From NCBI RefSeq assembly GCF_051622035.1, contig NC_135359.1:26937501-27001500 (forward strand): a stretch of DNA of 64,000 bases. The letters run 5' to 3'. The translations under genes were made by a program, and so were the position numbers. Positions 1 to 12,039 of the stretch are shown piece by piece. The notes under the pieces were generated by a model. The model was given only the letters and a program-made list of their open reading frames with translations, was not told where the DNA came from and did no database searches. Within the stretch, counting starts at the first letter, position 1, and every line of letters starts with the position of its first letter. Source of the DNA: Arctopsyche grandis. Taxonomy: Eukaryota > Arthropoda > Insecta > Trichoptera > Hydropsychidae.

Positions 1-178
1 AATAATTTCTTAAATTTAAATTTAATAATCATGAATAAAATCGTTAAATTGCACATATTTTGATGTGTTCTGGCCAAAACCGATATTGTGTATGAATTTC
101 ATACACAAATATTTGCACATATGTTTGTGTACAATGAATTTACTTCATTTTTATTTATACCTATTTTATAACCAATCT

Positions 179-304
<126 letters not shown>

Positions 305-609
305 GAATGTCTGTGTGTGTGTCTCGAATAGGAATAGAATAGAATCTCCCAAACCACTGAATCGATTACGATGGAACTTTCAGGATTTGTTGTATGCATG
401 TCCGGAAAGATTACTGTGAAAATAAACGGGAAAAAACAGGAACGGAAACGGGTAAAACGGGAGTGAGTGTCACTGCAATGCAATTATTTCAAATGTGTTC
501 GCTGCCTGCATTTTTCCGACAAGTGGGAACGAGAACGGGTATTGTGAAATTCAATAAATTGGACTACATGTAAATTTTAAGTGATGTTTTAAAATCGCTA
601 TTATCTATT

Positions 610-850
610 TTGCGAATAATTTTATACGTTAGTAATATTATGTATTAGATGTATTCTGAGCATTTATAAGAATTGTAAAAAGGGTTTTTGAGCTATTTTT
701 CCTATTATGCTGTACATTAAGATTGACTATGATTACTAACAAAATTAAATTAAAATTGTAAAATAGAAAATGATCAGTAGATCAGTAGCTATTAAAATAG
801 ATATAAGATGTATTGGGAACATAATTTAGTAAAACTAAAAAGCATTTAAA
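610..850 (+). mobile_element. 3'-end fragment of a non-LTR retrotransposon (LINE)
   Basis: The stretch matches, in reverse complement, the interval 21215-21450, which continues into a reverse-transcriptase C-terminal reading frame there. Shared blocks include the doubled GATCAGTAGATCAGTAGCTA region and the TTTTTGAGCTATTTTTCCTA block. It is therefore a 3'-UTR fragment of the same LINE family. No coding portion is left here. Confidence 0.6.
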
Positions 851-897
851 AATCAAAATCAAATACGTTGGTAAGAAAAGTCTATCTTACTAAAATC

Positions 898-1023
898 GTT
901 CAAGTTGGATTCGGAGTTTAGAGTCGAATTCAAAATTCAAAATTCGTCGGAGTCGGAGATGTCCGAGTCGAATCATAAAATAAATCCGGAGTTGGTAAAT
1001 TTTGATTCGACTTCACAGCCCTG
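898..1023. mobile_element. hAT-like terminal relic with GAGTCGG-type minisatellite
   Basis: Degenerate GTCGGAGTC/GAGTCGAA motifs run up to a CAGCCCTG terminus at 1023. An end of the form CAGGGCTG plus GTCGGAGTC repeats is a pattern I associate with widespread non-autonomous hAT-type elements. No opposite end was found, so the copy looks truncated. Confidence 0.35.
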
Positions 1024-2687
1024 GATACAAATGTCATTTTATTTATTTTCATTCATTCTGATACACTTATGTACATCAGTTTTGTCTAGTGAGAATATTC
1101 CATAGAAATACTTTTATAACATCTTCATTTTCGTAAGACTATTTGTACATTTTTAGCTGAAAGCTATTTTATTTAAGCATATATATGTATGAATGTCATA
1201 AATGCATACAAACTAATGTCTGACAAAAATGATGACTTTAAATATGTCAACTTTCGTTAAATCTCCTTTTATATATATTTTCTAAGCATTCAAGCAATAT
1301 AAATAAATAAGCATGAGAATAAATTATTGTCCTTTTGTTTATAATAACTAATATATTTTTTAATTGTACTGTTCAAATTTCTATACTGCAAAACATTAGA
1401 TTTGTAACTATTGATTTTTTCTCAAACACAGATGCTTATAGAAGTCCTCACATTGTCAAAATTCTTATTTTTTTTACGGATGTACATATAATTATATATA
1501 ATATGTAACTTTATATATGGTTGATTATTTTTTTCATCAATATTATATCATCATTCACAAACATTCGACATTTACTGCTGGAAAAGGCTTCTCTAACACG
1601 CTTCTATTCGTCTCTGTTTTGAGCATCTCATTCCACAATTTTTCTGATTTAATTCACCCATCTCTCTTGTGACCTTCCTTGCACCTTTCACATTATCTCA
1701 GGTACTATTGTGAGTACTTCTTTCATCCATATATCGTCCTATCTTCTTCATAGAACTATGTAGAAACATAGCTATGTGACCCGACCCGCCCATTGCCATT
1801 TAAATTTCTTAAATATAATATAAAATTTTTTTATTTATTTTAATATTTTTTTAGCTTAAAATAAATTATTATACAGTATACATATGTACAAGTATATAAT
1901 ATGTAATAATTATATCACATGTATGTATGTAGTCGATCGTTACGAAAGCGTCATGTTGCATTACGAGCACGATGCGATTTTTTCAACCAAGTAATTAAAA
2001 ATAAAAGTCCATTAATTAATTCAAAAGTGGAGAAAGGTTTTGCGTGTTATTTCACCGATGTGGTCGCACGTGAATGGCATTAATATGATGTATCGCATAA
2101 AATGCATAATGCCCCTGTTGAATACTCGATTCGTTTGAATTTAAACAAAGAAAAACTCAACTTTACAGAGCCTTATGTACTTTAAGTCGAGTCAAATTTG
2201 CTACGCAGTTTAAAATTTACTGTACGTACTTTTTTTATGTTTTTCACACACTTTTTTAAATGTCAACGCATTATGTGTATTATATATTCAAACATATCGT
2301 ACGAGTATATAATATTCAAATTGCGTGTCGCATTTCTAAAGACGATATTAAATGTTTTCAGCAAAAAAATTCAACGATTTCTTTCAATACAAAAATTTTA
2401 GATTGCATTGAAGGAATTTGATTTAAATTCAGTCAATTTTTTTTATAAAATAGGTTCTCTTTTGTCTTTAAATGTCTTAAAATACTACTCTTTTGTATTA
2501 AATAAAGGAAAATAAAATATTAAGTGGTGATATTGAAAAGAAAATAGCAGGGATACGAAGTCGCTAAAAATCTAATAACTTCGACTTTTATTTCGCATTT
2601 TTTTATATTTAATGTATATGGATATTGAATTTAATAACAAAGAGTTACTCGCCAATGCCCAATGTATGCAGATCTGAGACAAAATGA
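1024..2687. other. AT-rich DNA without recognised gene
   Basis: I see only AT-rich sequence with short TATG/TACA stretches. The one open frame of note (67 codons from 2198) has low-complexity Phe/Lys-rich content and no recognisable domain. Confidence 0.5.
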
Positions 2688-2806
2688 TCAAACTTCGGCC
2701 TTTTCAATGTGATTTGAACACGAGATAAATTCAATCATCGAAGCATTGTTTATCTATGATTGAATTTATCTCGTGTTCAAATCACATTGAAAAGGCCGAA
2801 GTTTGA
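2688..2806. repeat. perfect 51-bp inverted repeat (snap-back)
   Basis: The arms at 2688-2738 and 2756-2806 are exact reverse complements over 51 bp, separated by a 17-bp loop. No target duplication is visible directly at the arm ends. It may be a very small foldback MITE or a recent inverted duplication. Confidence 0.92.
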
Positions 2807-3079
2807 TAAATCTGTTAAGCCGAATGCGTACATTTTATTAGTTTTATAGTTTTAAATAAAAAATACAAAATATTTAAAGAAAATAAGTGAAATCAGCAGT
2901 TAATGATTTAGATAGCTCAGATTTTTTTAACTACTCTACAGCCAAATTTTAAACAGGTATCTAGAAAATAGTCAAATTAGAAAGCATACGCCTTATCAAC
3001 TATTTGTGAATATTCTTCGAAATTGTTCGATTATGAACTTAAACAATGAGCCGTTATATTTGAAAGTCGTTATATCTAA

Positions 3080-3235
3080 ATTTCGGTTCCAAAAACACTA
3101 TTTCTGTTTGACTTTATTCACAAATTGTTATCACCTCTTTTAATTTGATATGTCCAGAATCTTGGAAAAACAGAATAAACGTATTACAGGCCACCAGTAT
3201 TTTTAAATATTGTAAACGTGAAATGTTATGTTTAA
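3080..3235 (+). repeat. dispersed repeat, partner at 17205-17345 (inverted)
   Basis: The interval around the TATGTCCAGAATCTTGGAAA block matches the reverse complement of 17205-17345 with moderate divergence. Shared features are the ACCAGTATTTTTAAATATTG block and an AATAAACGTATT block. The family is unidentified. Confidence 0.55.
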
Positions 3236-3599
3236 TGTTTAGCGAGATATTTCTCGAAATGAAGAAAAGTTAACTCAATTCTATACTCAATATATCAGCT
3301 TAATTCATGGCTCAAAAGTTAGCCTTTCAGAATGCGAGTGTCAGGATTTTGATTTTTATAATACGACCTACATAGATTGGCACACAGCGATAGGACGAAA
3401 CGGTTTTTGATAACAACAGCAGTATAATCGGGTAGATAAACTGTTATGGAATTAATTTTAAATGAGATTTTAACTAAAGTGAAATTTATACATTCATTAT
3501 GTCGAAACGTCTCGAGTTAAAATGGGTAATTTAGATTAAGCTCGCCGTTGTTCAAATACTGAACGCCAAAACTAAAATGGCGTGTCAGTCGGTCGTTAT

Positions 3600-4100
3600 T
3601 CGAAAATTTTTGCATGTTATATTGTTCTTTTTCAAAAGGAAAAAATGAAAAAAAAAGTTTGCGAAGTTTTATTTTTGCGGTTCAGTTTCCAACTGTCTTG
3701 GCGAGTTTTCCGAGACATTTTCCCTTATCTGCATGGCAACGTCTGACGAATAACTTCACCGACCTTCACCTTAAGCCATTTCACCACCACGGTGTTGTGC
3801 AGTAAGTGCGATCGCCAATTGAGATACTGGCAGACTGTGGCCAAGGCTATAGAGGTGGTTTGTGAGCCTTCGCCAATGCGGACGACCCTCACTAGCCTTA
3901 ACCCTTTTCACTGGCCGAGTTCTAAGACGCTTTTCCGGCCGGTAACATTTCCACGCTGCCATTCAACTGTAAGTGATTGTATTAGATTAGCTATACTCGA
4001 CTGTGCTTTCTATTATCTGATATCTCACTCTGCTTGTATAATTTTGTCATACTTTATTTCTAATCTGCATATACCTATATACATATGTATGTAAATACAA
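3600..4100. other. GC-richer unique patch, no gene assigned
   Basis: Base composition rises relative to the flanks around 3660-3970, and frames are open on both strands (3792-4094 +, 3771-3962 -). Neither shows a domain I know, and I see no convincing splice-site pair. It could be conserved non-coding DNA or a decayed exon. Confidence 0.3.
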
Positions 4101-4399
4101 CAAGAGTTTCTTGTCGTCTACGAAACTTTAGCCAAAAATATCCGTCAAACCCTCCATAATTATAAATATGTAAATTTATTTTTATAAAAATAGCCAGAAA
4201 TAGCTTTTGCCCACTGATAACTTATTCACCCACCACAAATTTAAATATAAACAAGAGAAATTTCATATTAAAAGTTCAAAAGGAAAATCATCATCTACAT
4301 ATGTACATACATATATATGGTGATCTTTAAAAAATTTAAGCAAAATATTAATATTGATCAATACACCATATTAACGACCGATGTGATAAATCAACTTAT

Positions 4400-4626
4400 A
4401 ACTAATATATAATTACGAAAGAGACTTTGTATCTATGTATGTATGTAACTAGCGTTGGTTCGTACAATCCAACGATAGTTACATATGTGAAATTTAATAA
4501 AAAAAATGAATATTCAAATAAATTTAAATAAAATAAAAATTTAATAAAATGTTTACTATTAGATTAGCCATGTTTAAGCGGTTTATATTACAAATACCGA
4601 GCGAAGCCGGGTATAACCACTGGTAA
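4400..4626 (-). mobile_element. dispersed AT-rich element ending in CCGAGCGAAGCCGGGTA ('CCGGGTA family')
   Basis: The copy carries an ACGAAAGAGACTTTGT block, an AT-rich middle, and a conserved terminus reading AAATACCGAGCGAAGCCGGG. Copies with the same layout lie at 11845-12025, in reverse at 18661-18870, and as a fragment at 50140-50155. No coding capacity is visible, so this is a non-autonomous family of unknown class. Confidence 0.6.
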
Positions 4627-4649
4627 AATATAAATATAAAAAATCATAT

Positions 4650-5124
4650 ATATATACATATTACTAATATGTGTGTCTGTGTGTCTATGGAAGATAACGC
4701 TCGCCGTTCTATCATAATCGTTTCGATTCGACATATATATGTACGTCACAGTTAAAGCACTGCCAACTAAACGTACGAATATAATAACAGATCAACAAAA
4801 AACTTCTATATATAAAACATTTATTTTTTGCTACCAATGTTTCCTCTATGAAAATTAGTCTGAGCATTTAGCGCCATCTATTGAAAATTTATGTAATTAA
4901 TTAATTTTTTTATATAATTTGTATGTAGGTATGTGTTAGTTTTGCCATTTTTTTTCATACTAAACAATTAAATATAAATATTAAATTAAATATATTTAAA
5001 GGCATTTGAAAAAAATACGACTGCGTGTGGATTGAACACAGAACCGACACATTTCTTTTAATTATTTTTTAATTAATAGCTTAATGTGATACATGTGATG
5101 ATATTCCATTTGGCATAACACTAG
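4650..5124 (-). mobile_element. dispersed non-autonomous element ('ACTAGTG family'), copy 1
   Basis: Read on the - strand, the copy begins ACTAGTGTTATGCC and runs through a TGTGTTCAATCC region and a GATGGCGCTAAATGCTCAGA block. It ends near GATAGAACGGCGAGCGTTATC followed by a TA/CA-rich tail. Five further copies are at 22777, 42999, 55476, 55824 and, in reverse, 61365. The fixed 5' terminus and microsatellite-like 3' tail suggest a retroposed element, but there is no protein. Confidence 0.65.
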
Positions 5125-5983
5125 TATATGTTAAATATAAAAATAATAATGCCATTATGGCATATTTTAAAATTTGAGCTTTCGACCAAATATCCCTCGG
5201 GATTATGCATACATGTGATCAATTTATAATGCAATTGTTAAAGGTCAAATCAGAACGGTGTAAACGTAATTAATTCATCGAATTAATTCATCAAAAGATA
5301 TTATCATACGTAATTCACTAAATACGATTAAAAACACGGAACACAAACTAAAATATCAATAAAATACATTTTTTTATCAGATGTAATTAGAGTTTAGTTC
5401 TAATCTGAATTTCACTATTATCATGTAAACATTTCTACATCTCTTTCTGTTATTTCAAATTTACATATGTAAAATATATTTTCAATTACTTATCATCATC
5501 AACCTACACATAATATAATGTATTGGAGGACTTCATAAGGTCATGCCCGATTTTCTCAGATTTGTAAAAGGCATGAACTTATGTAATCATTTAATACAAT
5601 GCATCAAATTTTGTCTAAATTATACTCACTTTAATGCCCATTTGATTTCCCTGCATTTCTTCTTAACCTTCACCCGTTTGACGCCATTTTCATTCTATTA
5701 TAACCACCATGCTAATCACGCTTCTCATGAATTAGCTACATTGTAAATAGGTTTTAGGTTTCTCCTACTATTACGCCTTAAACACTAGTATAAGATAAAC
5801 ATTATTAATGATACAGTTGAAGTTATCTTCCAGTTGTGATATATTTGAGACTAGTTGGAACATATTCCGTGTAACTCCCGTAAGTTGATTCATATTTTTT
5901 TTTATTTATATATATTTTTGGTATCAAGCTAATTTAAAAATACATCTTAATTATTATACTTAACTCTAAAATTTATAATTAAC

Positions 5984-6250
5984 TTATATGTACTGTCCCT
6001 CACAGAGGTGTCTCTTCGCACCTCGCAGGAATGCATCCATGTTTTTAGCAGACCTCATGCACTCAGGGAGGGCATTATACATGAGCACACCCCTGTGAAA
6101 AACACCCCCAGCCGTCTTATACTTTCTTACTCTACTTACAACTAGTTTGTCCTTATTTCTAGTATAAAAACTAGGTTTATCTCTATTCCTTATTATATAA
6201 TCATCAAAATACTTAGGTAATAACTTATGATCTACATAACTTATAAACAA
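5984..6250 (-). pseudogene. LINE ORF2 C-terminal domain (frameshifted)
   Basis: This is the continuation of the reverse transcriptase in another frame. Visible residues include DHKLLPKYFDDYI and a VFHRGVLMYNALPECMRSAK block, a C-terminal pattern common to CR1/Jockey-type LINEs. It ends about 80 bp before the 3' tail. It is separated from the RT by one small indel near 6240. Confidence 0.8.
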
Positions 6251-7643
6251 AAGACAATGTACTAATATTTAGACTAATTCTAATACTCATCCATCCTAAT
6301 TCATCTAACATACTTCCAATACTCTTAAATCTACTCACATTCAAAATACCTCTCATAGCTTTATTCTGTATTTTTTGCATTTTTTCTAAATCTTGGCCAC
6401 TAAACAAATTAAGCACAGTGGCACAATAAACCACATGTGGCAAGACAATTGAATTAAACACTAAAATTTTACTTTTTTGACTTAAAATATTTCTTAATCT
6501 ACATATTATACCAACTTTTCTAGCCATTTTTTTTATTATATAATCAGCGTGCATTTTAAAATTTAGTCCCGAGTCTATGTATACTCCCAAGTATTTTATA
6601 TTTTCAACTTTTTCAATTAACTTATCATCAATTCTAATTTCATTCAATATATTTTTATTTTTACCATTCAACCACATCATTTTTGTTTTATTCACATTCA
6701 GCTTTAATTTATTTTCACACAACCAGTCATTCACATAATTTAATTCTATATTTAAAATCTCAGACATTACATCAAAATTCTTTCCAATTATATATATCAA
6801 TGTATCATCTGCAAACAAATGTATTTTACACTTCTTAATTACCTTAACAATATCGTTTATATATAATATAAATAATAAGGGTCCCAATTTGGACCCTTGC
6901 GGCACTCCATGAGGTGTAACAAATTCAGAGGATAACACCTTATCAATTTTTACTATTTGCCGTCTATTATTTAAGTATGATTGAAGCCACTTTAAAACTA
7001 TACCATTTATTTCTAACTTATATAATTTTTGTAATAAAATATTCCTATCTACTGTCTCAAACGCTCGTTTAAAATCTAGAAAAACTGCTCCAACAACCAT
7101 GCTAGATTCATCCATCGCCTCCATCCAATCAGAAACCACCAATTGGATAGCGGTTTCTGTTGAATGTTTCACTCTAAATCCAGACTGTTCCACAACCAAA
7201 CAACCATTTATACTAATGAACTCTTTCAATTGAATCATAACGATTTCCTCCAGCATCTTCTCAACAATTGGTAACATATTGATGGGCCTCATTTCACTGG
7301 CTTTATGTGTACCAGTAACCTTTGGTACCGGTACAATAGTAGACACCTTCCATGCATCCGGGACGGATCCCACTTCTAACGATTTATTTGTTAATTCCAG
7401 TAACTGAGGTCCAACTATGTCCCAAGTGTTGATTAAAATATCTAGAGTCAATCCATCCATACTAGAAACTGATTTCATGTCCTTCAATACACCATTTAAT
7501 CCCCCCATTTCCACTAATTTAAACCTTTCAAACTTGTTTAAACTCATACTAATATCATCATTCACACTATTATGCCTTGTTTGTATTGAATTAACTATAT
7601 CATTCACACTATTGATGTAAAACTCATTCAATCTTTCAACCAT
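6225..7643 (-). pseudogene. LINE ORF2, reverse transcriptase domain
   Basis: RT motifs appear in order: PVPKVTGTHKASEMRPINML, QSGFRVKHSTETAI, VFLDFKRAFETVD, PHGVPQGSKLGPLLF and the catalytic box HLFADDTLIY, followed by NVNKTKMM and IKYLGVYID in the thumb. It copies element RNA by target-primed reverse transcription. The frame is open for 472 codons and then shifts at about 6240, where the C-terminal domain continues in the neighbouring frame. The copy therefore cannot make a full protein, but it is young enough to keep all catalytic residues. Confidence 0.9.
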
Positions 7644-7658
7644 ATCCTCTTTATCATT

Positions 7659-8591
7659 CTATACTACCCCCTTGACTTCTAATTCATTCAAAGAAAGATT
7701 TTTTCCCCCGGAAATCAAAGTTTTAATTATTCGCCACATTTTTGTGGGATCTTTTTTTGCACCATCGATATTTCTTTCATGCCAATCCCTCTTCGCATTA
7801 CGCAAAACATTCACACATTTATTCCTCTTCCTTTTATACTCTAACCAAGCATAATCAGCACTAGTTCCGTCAATTGCTTTAAGAGTCTTGAATTTATTGT
7901 AACTACGATTTTTTTCAGCTAAAATCTGTTTTACTTCTCTGGTGAACCAGGGCATTAGTGTATAATTATGCTTGATGTATAATCTCTTGGTTTGCACACA
8001 CTTATTTTTAGCATCCATTATATTACTAATCATTCTGTTCCACATTAAATCTACACTAATACTATCACTCTCCCATTCACATTTTTGTAACAGTTCATTT
8101 ATTATTTCATAATTACAACTTTCCCTTATAGAAACTTTTGTTGTTAAACTGCTTGTCTCACCAAACAGAGGTCCTAGTAAGATTTTAATATTTGAGTGAT
8201 CACTTATTTTTACTACATCATTAACTTCACAATATAACTTCTCAATATTAGTCACAACTAAATCAATGAGAGAGCTAATTTTATCATTAACTCTTGTCAT
8301 ATCTTTCACCTTTTGTTGATATCCCATCTCATTAATCCATTTAGATAATTTTTTAACATAGAATTCTTCCAATCTCACCAAATTAAAATTCCAATCTCCA
8401 AACATAATTATATTTTTATTTATATCCAAAGTCTTCTCACTTAATTCATACAAATATTTGATAAATCTTGCACTCTTTCCATTTGGTGAACGATATACAA
8501 CAAGTAAAAATACAAGTATCCCATTTATAATTACATCCACACCAATTACACTGAGCAACAAAAAAAAAATACCAGAGCGGAGACTAGCCAA
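7659..8591 (-). pseudogene. LINE ORF2, endonuclease C-terminal half plus linker
   Basis: The frame shows an apurinic-like endonuclease signature: YRSPNG, then FGDWNFN (core motif with Asp and Asn), then ISDHSNI (the SDH catalytic motif). A basic linker follows, with ...WLEYKRKRNKCVNVLRNAKR and KKDPTKMWRIIKTL, typical of the stretch between endonuclease and RT. The N-terminal endonuclease strands are missing. The frame closes at a single in-frame TAG (7659-7661). The same frame continues directly into the RT, so this is one original polypeptide broken by a nonsense mutation. Confidence 0.85.
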
Positions 8592-8735
8592 TCTTTACTA
8601 AATTTGACCCACTAAATTTGAATATGATATTGATTTTTGTTGGTGGGCGATCGTTTACGAGATATGAGCGTTTAAAAAAATCCGCGATTTTCACAGTTTT
8701 TTGGCTTTTGCGGTCTTTAACTCAAAATTTAGGAT
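8541..8735. repeat. dispersed repeat shared with 56275-56430
   Basis: The block holding CACTGAGCAA, a CCAGAG box, GACCCACTAAATTTGAATAT and a TTTTTGTTG segment recurs in reverse complement at 56310-56430. The adjoining TTTTGGCTTTTGCGGTCTTTA segment recurs at 56277 in the same orientation, so part of the unit is inverted relative to the other part. The family is unidentified. Confidence 0.55.
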
Positions 8736-9288
8736 TGTTACGCTCAAAGTGAGTATTGTAATCAATAGTCAGATATTTTTCCTATTACTTGTTATATTTC
8801 ATTGCTTTAAAATACTTCTAATTAATTGTCTAGCGAATTTTAAAAGTCAAAAATATATTTTTTTACGGATTTTTTTTCCGGGCTATTTTTCATTTATTTG
8901 GCAAATTTTTTATTTAACCACGTTTATAAGGATTGGTTTTCTATCTCAATATTTTTTTTTTATCTAAACGTACTAACTAAAGCGGTAATTGCATTTTAAA
9001 TGCTTTCGTTGTATATATTGGTGACGGCATCCAATATCTCACCAATTTTTTCATTGCTAATAATATTGTTTTTTAGTATAGTTGCTACATTTTTCTGTAA
9101 TTTAAACTGTCTAATCGTCTATTTTCAATGCTCACTTCACTCTCCATTTTTATGTTCAGTAAACAGAATAATAAAAGAAAAAAAAATTAAAACAATATTA
9201 AACAAACAATTATTCTACAACAATACTATGTATCTTCAACAACACAGCTTATCGCACGTCCGATCACCCGACATGCACGAATTGCACT

Positions 9289-9380
9289 GTGAAATTACAT
9301 TCCAACTTTCGAATTACATTCCAACTGTCGAATTACATTCAATATGTCGAATTACATTCCAACTGGTCAAAATATATTAC
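9289..9380. repeat. 20-bp minisatellite (AATTACATTCCAACTGTCG)n
   Basis: Five imperfect head-to-tail copies of an approximately 19-20 bp unit lie here. The first is GAAATTACATTCCAACTTTC and the last has drifted to AATATATTACAACTG. Confidence 0.85.
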
Positions 9381-11840
9381 AACTGAAAATAGAGTTCGAC
9401 TATAAGCTGGTACCAGGTTAGATAGAGAGCCTAGGTTTTCGTGAAAACGTCACTCGACTAGTAAATTGAGTTGGAAAGTCACATTTTTGTTTTGAACACA
9501 TTCTTATAGTTCTCGTAATGCGGTACTCATTACCTTTAGTCGTAATATCTAGCAAATATTAATGCATTATTAATTTCTAAAGCATTCGTAAAAGCATCAG
9601 AGCTGTCAAAACTCGACTGTTATATTACAATTGGCGCACATTGTTGAAAGTGTATTTGCGCTTGTAGATTTAATTTACTAGTTGAATTGTACATATTTGA
9701 ATATGAGTGACGAAAAACGCCAGTTCTGGAATATACATAGTATTATAACTGAAAATACACTTCGACTTAAACAACAACAAAAAATATAGAAAATAAATAA
9801 GGGTAACTAATGAAATAGATTTAAGACATATTGCGAACATACTGTGTACATATATACCTTTGTATATGTACATATATGTATGTCAATTTCAAACCAAGCA
9901 TACATATTGTCATAATATACTTACATACATAGCCCCCAACAAGGATTAAAATTGTTTAAAAATGGTAATAAATAATTAATAATAAAGTAAAGTAACAAAT
10001 AAGAATAAATTAAGTGTGGTAGAGCATATTGAATTTCAATTTATATACAATATTTGATTTAAATTATCTGTTGTAAACAGAATCAATTTAAAAGACTTTT
10101 AATCAATTTAAAAGACTTTTAGTCACCCGTTAGCGTTTGCGTCTGTGGTATTGAAAGTAAATTTTAATAGAAGTATATATTATTATATTTTAAATATTTT
10201 TAGACTATCCATGATGGAATTTGTAAAATCGAGAAAAGGAAAAGAAAAAAAAACAATTTTTATTAGGATTTTGGAGTTTTGTATATTTTAAATTATTATT
10301 ATTGATTACTGATTTTTTATTATTGATAATTGATTATTTATAAAGAATCTGATATATATGTACATATGTATATGTATTATTAATCTTTTTTTTCTGGCTG
10401 AAATAAATTAGCATCGATACTGACTCTTCATTAAAGATACTGTCAATTTTTATAAATATTTTTATCCTTGACGGGGGGGGGGGGGGTTATTCGCACGGTG
10501 GGTTAATGTCCAGGGGTTTTTTGACCGGGGGTATATGTCCAGAGGGTCCTAGAACCATAATACCTACCAATATCATCCCAGTTTGAATCATTATTCAATT
10601 TTAATGGCTTAACTAAACCTAATAGGTAATAATATCCAATCATCCGTCTTTGACCATCAAGTGTCCGCGCCGTATCTTCATCTGACTTACTTTCGATCGC
10701 GTTTCCACCGGTAATTTTTCAACTTTCAATCCGTTTGATTAGACCCATTACGTTTTAAAAGCGATAAACGCAAACCCGCAGCAATTTTATCTTTATAAAT
10801 AGACACGTAACAAAACTATCGCGATAAGACCAACGGGTACACCAAGTGCCAGAAAGTTGATGGAAGTTATGCAATTATGTAGGTGTTCGGGTGAAGGTCG
10901 TACCCGGTGCAGAAACAGTGGGAAATAACCCACCCAACCACCCCCCCCATAATGATATGTCGTGTCTACAACATCGATATTAATCGAAGTACTGGCCGAT
11001 GGACAAACAACACAACAAAATTTAAATCGCCACGAAATCCTTCATTTTGTATCTCACGTGTTTTGCAACCTCTCAATATATACATATGTACATATATTAT
11101 ATATGTACGTGAATCAATATGGTGCAGCGCTCTATGCACCTTTGATAAATAACTTTATAAGAATTGAGCGGAAATCACGTAACGGGGATTTATTAAATCA
11201 ACAACCGTGTACTTTCAGTTGAACCTTGAACTTTGTTCGTGTGATTCTGATATGCAATAGTGTAATTTACATGAGATTTTCATGCGCATACATTCATTTA
11301 CATAATTTTCAGTTTTATTTGTATTACGAAACAATGTACATATATATGTATATCCTCTTTCATATGTTGATATAAATATATAGTACAGTATCGACACGTG
11401 TCGATATATATTTTCGTACAATTTACATTTTCGATTTTTGGTTGATACTTTTATTTGTTCGTAAATTATTCAAATTACCATGCGATTTATTTATGATTCA
11501 TACATATGTATGCTTATACAAACATATATTTGTATTTGAATGCTGTAATTGGATTACAGACCAAAAAATATATATTTTTACCGATGATACATTCGTATGC
11601 ACTAAGATTACCATACAATCCCTTTTCCTCGGACGTGTCATCTTTTGATACTTTAAATCTCTTTAAAACTCATCTTTTGAATTTGTGACCCACTGGTTCT
11701 ACGTGTATGTGTAGATATGTATGTAAGAACAAATTGCAAAAGGGTTCCATATGATGCAAGTGGATTAGATCAAACGGCTTTTATTACGCGTCATGCCTGC
11801 CAAAGGGCTAGTTTTTTTTTTAAATATTGAGTTTTTTTTT
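9381..11840. other. AT-rich DNA without recognised gene; G14 run and a short tandem duplication
   Basis: The stretch contains a directly duplicated 20-bp segment at about 10081-10122 (AATCAATTTAAAAGACTTTT twice) and a run of 14 G at 10473-10486. A somewhat GC-richer patch covers 10540-11060. Open frames near 10907-11222 lack recognisable domains or splice context. Confidence 0.5.
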
Positions 11841-11844
11841 GTAT

Positions 11845-12025
11845 CTAATATATATTTTCGAAAGAGATTTTGTATGTATGTTTATTTGTTTGGGTCGTAG
11901 AACCCGTGACGTTCAATAAAAAAAATGAATATTCAAATAAATTTAATAAAATATTTACTATTAAATTGGCCGTGTTCAAGCGGTTTATATTACAAATACC
12001 GAGCGAAGCCGGGTAAAAACACTAA
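11845..12025 (-). mobile_element. CCGGGTA-family element, copy 2
   Basis: It has the same layout as 4400-4626: the CGAAAGAGATTTTGT block, the AATAAAAAAAATGAATATTC block, the TTCAAGCGGTTTATATTACA block and the CCGAGCGAAGCCGGGTA end. Confidence 0.6.
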
Positions 12026-12039
12026 TAATATATTATATT

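Larger units (their letters stand above)
5905..8590 (-). mobile_element. 5'-truncated non-LTR retrotransposon (LINE)
   Basis: On the - strand this interval encodes the C-terminal half of an APE-type endonuclease, a linker, a reverse transcriptase and a C-terminal domain, and then ends in an A/T-rich 3' tail near 5905. Its 5' side joins a different repeat at about 8550, so the element is truncated inside the endonuclease. The RT sequence fits the broad CR1/Jockey superfamily. I cannot name the clade. Confidence 0.85.
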
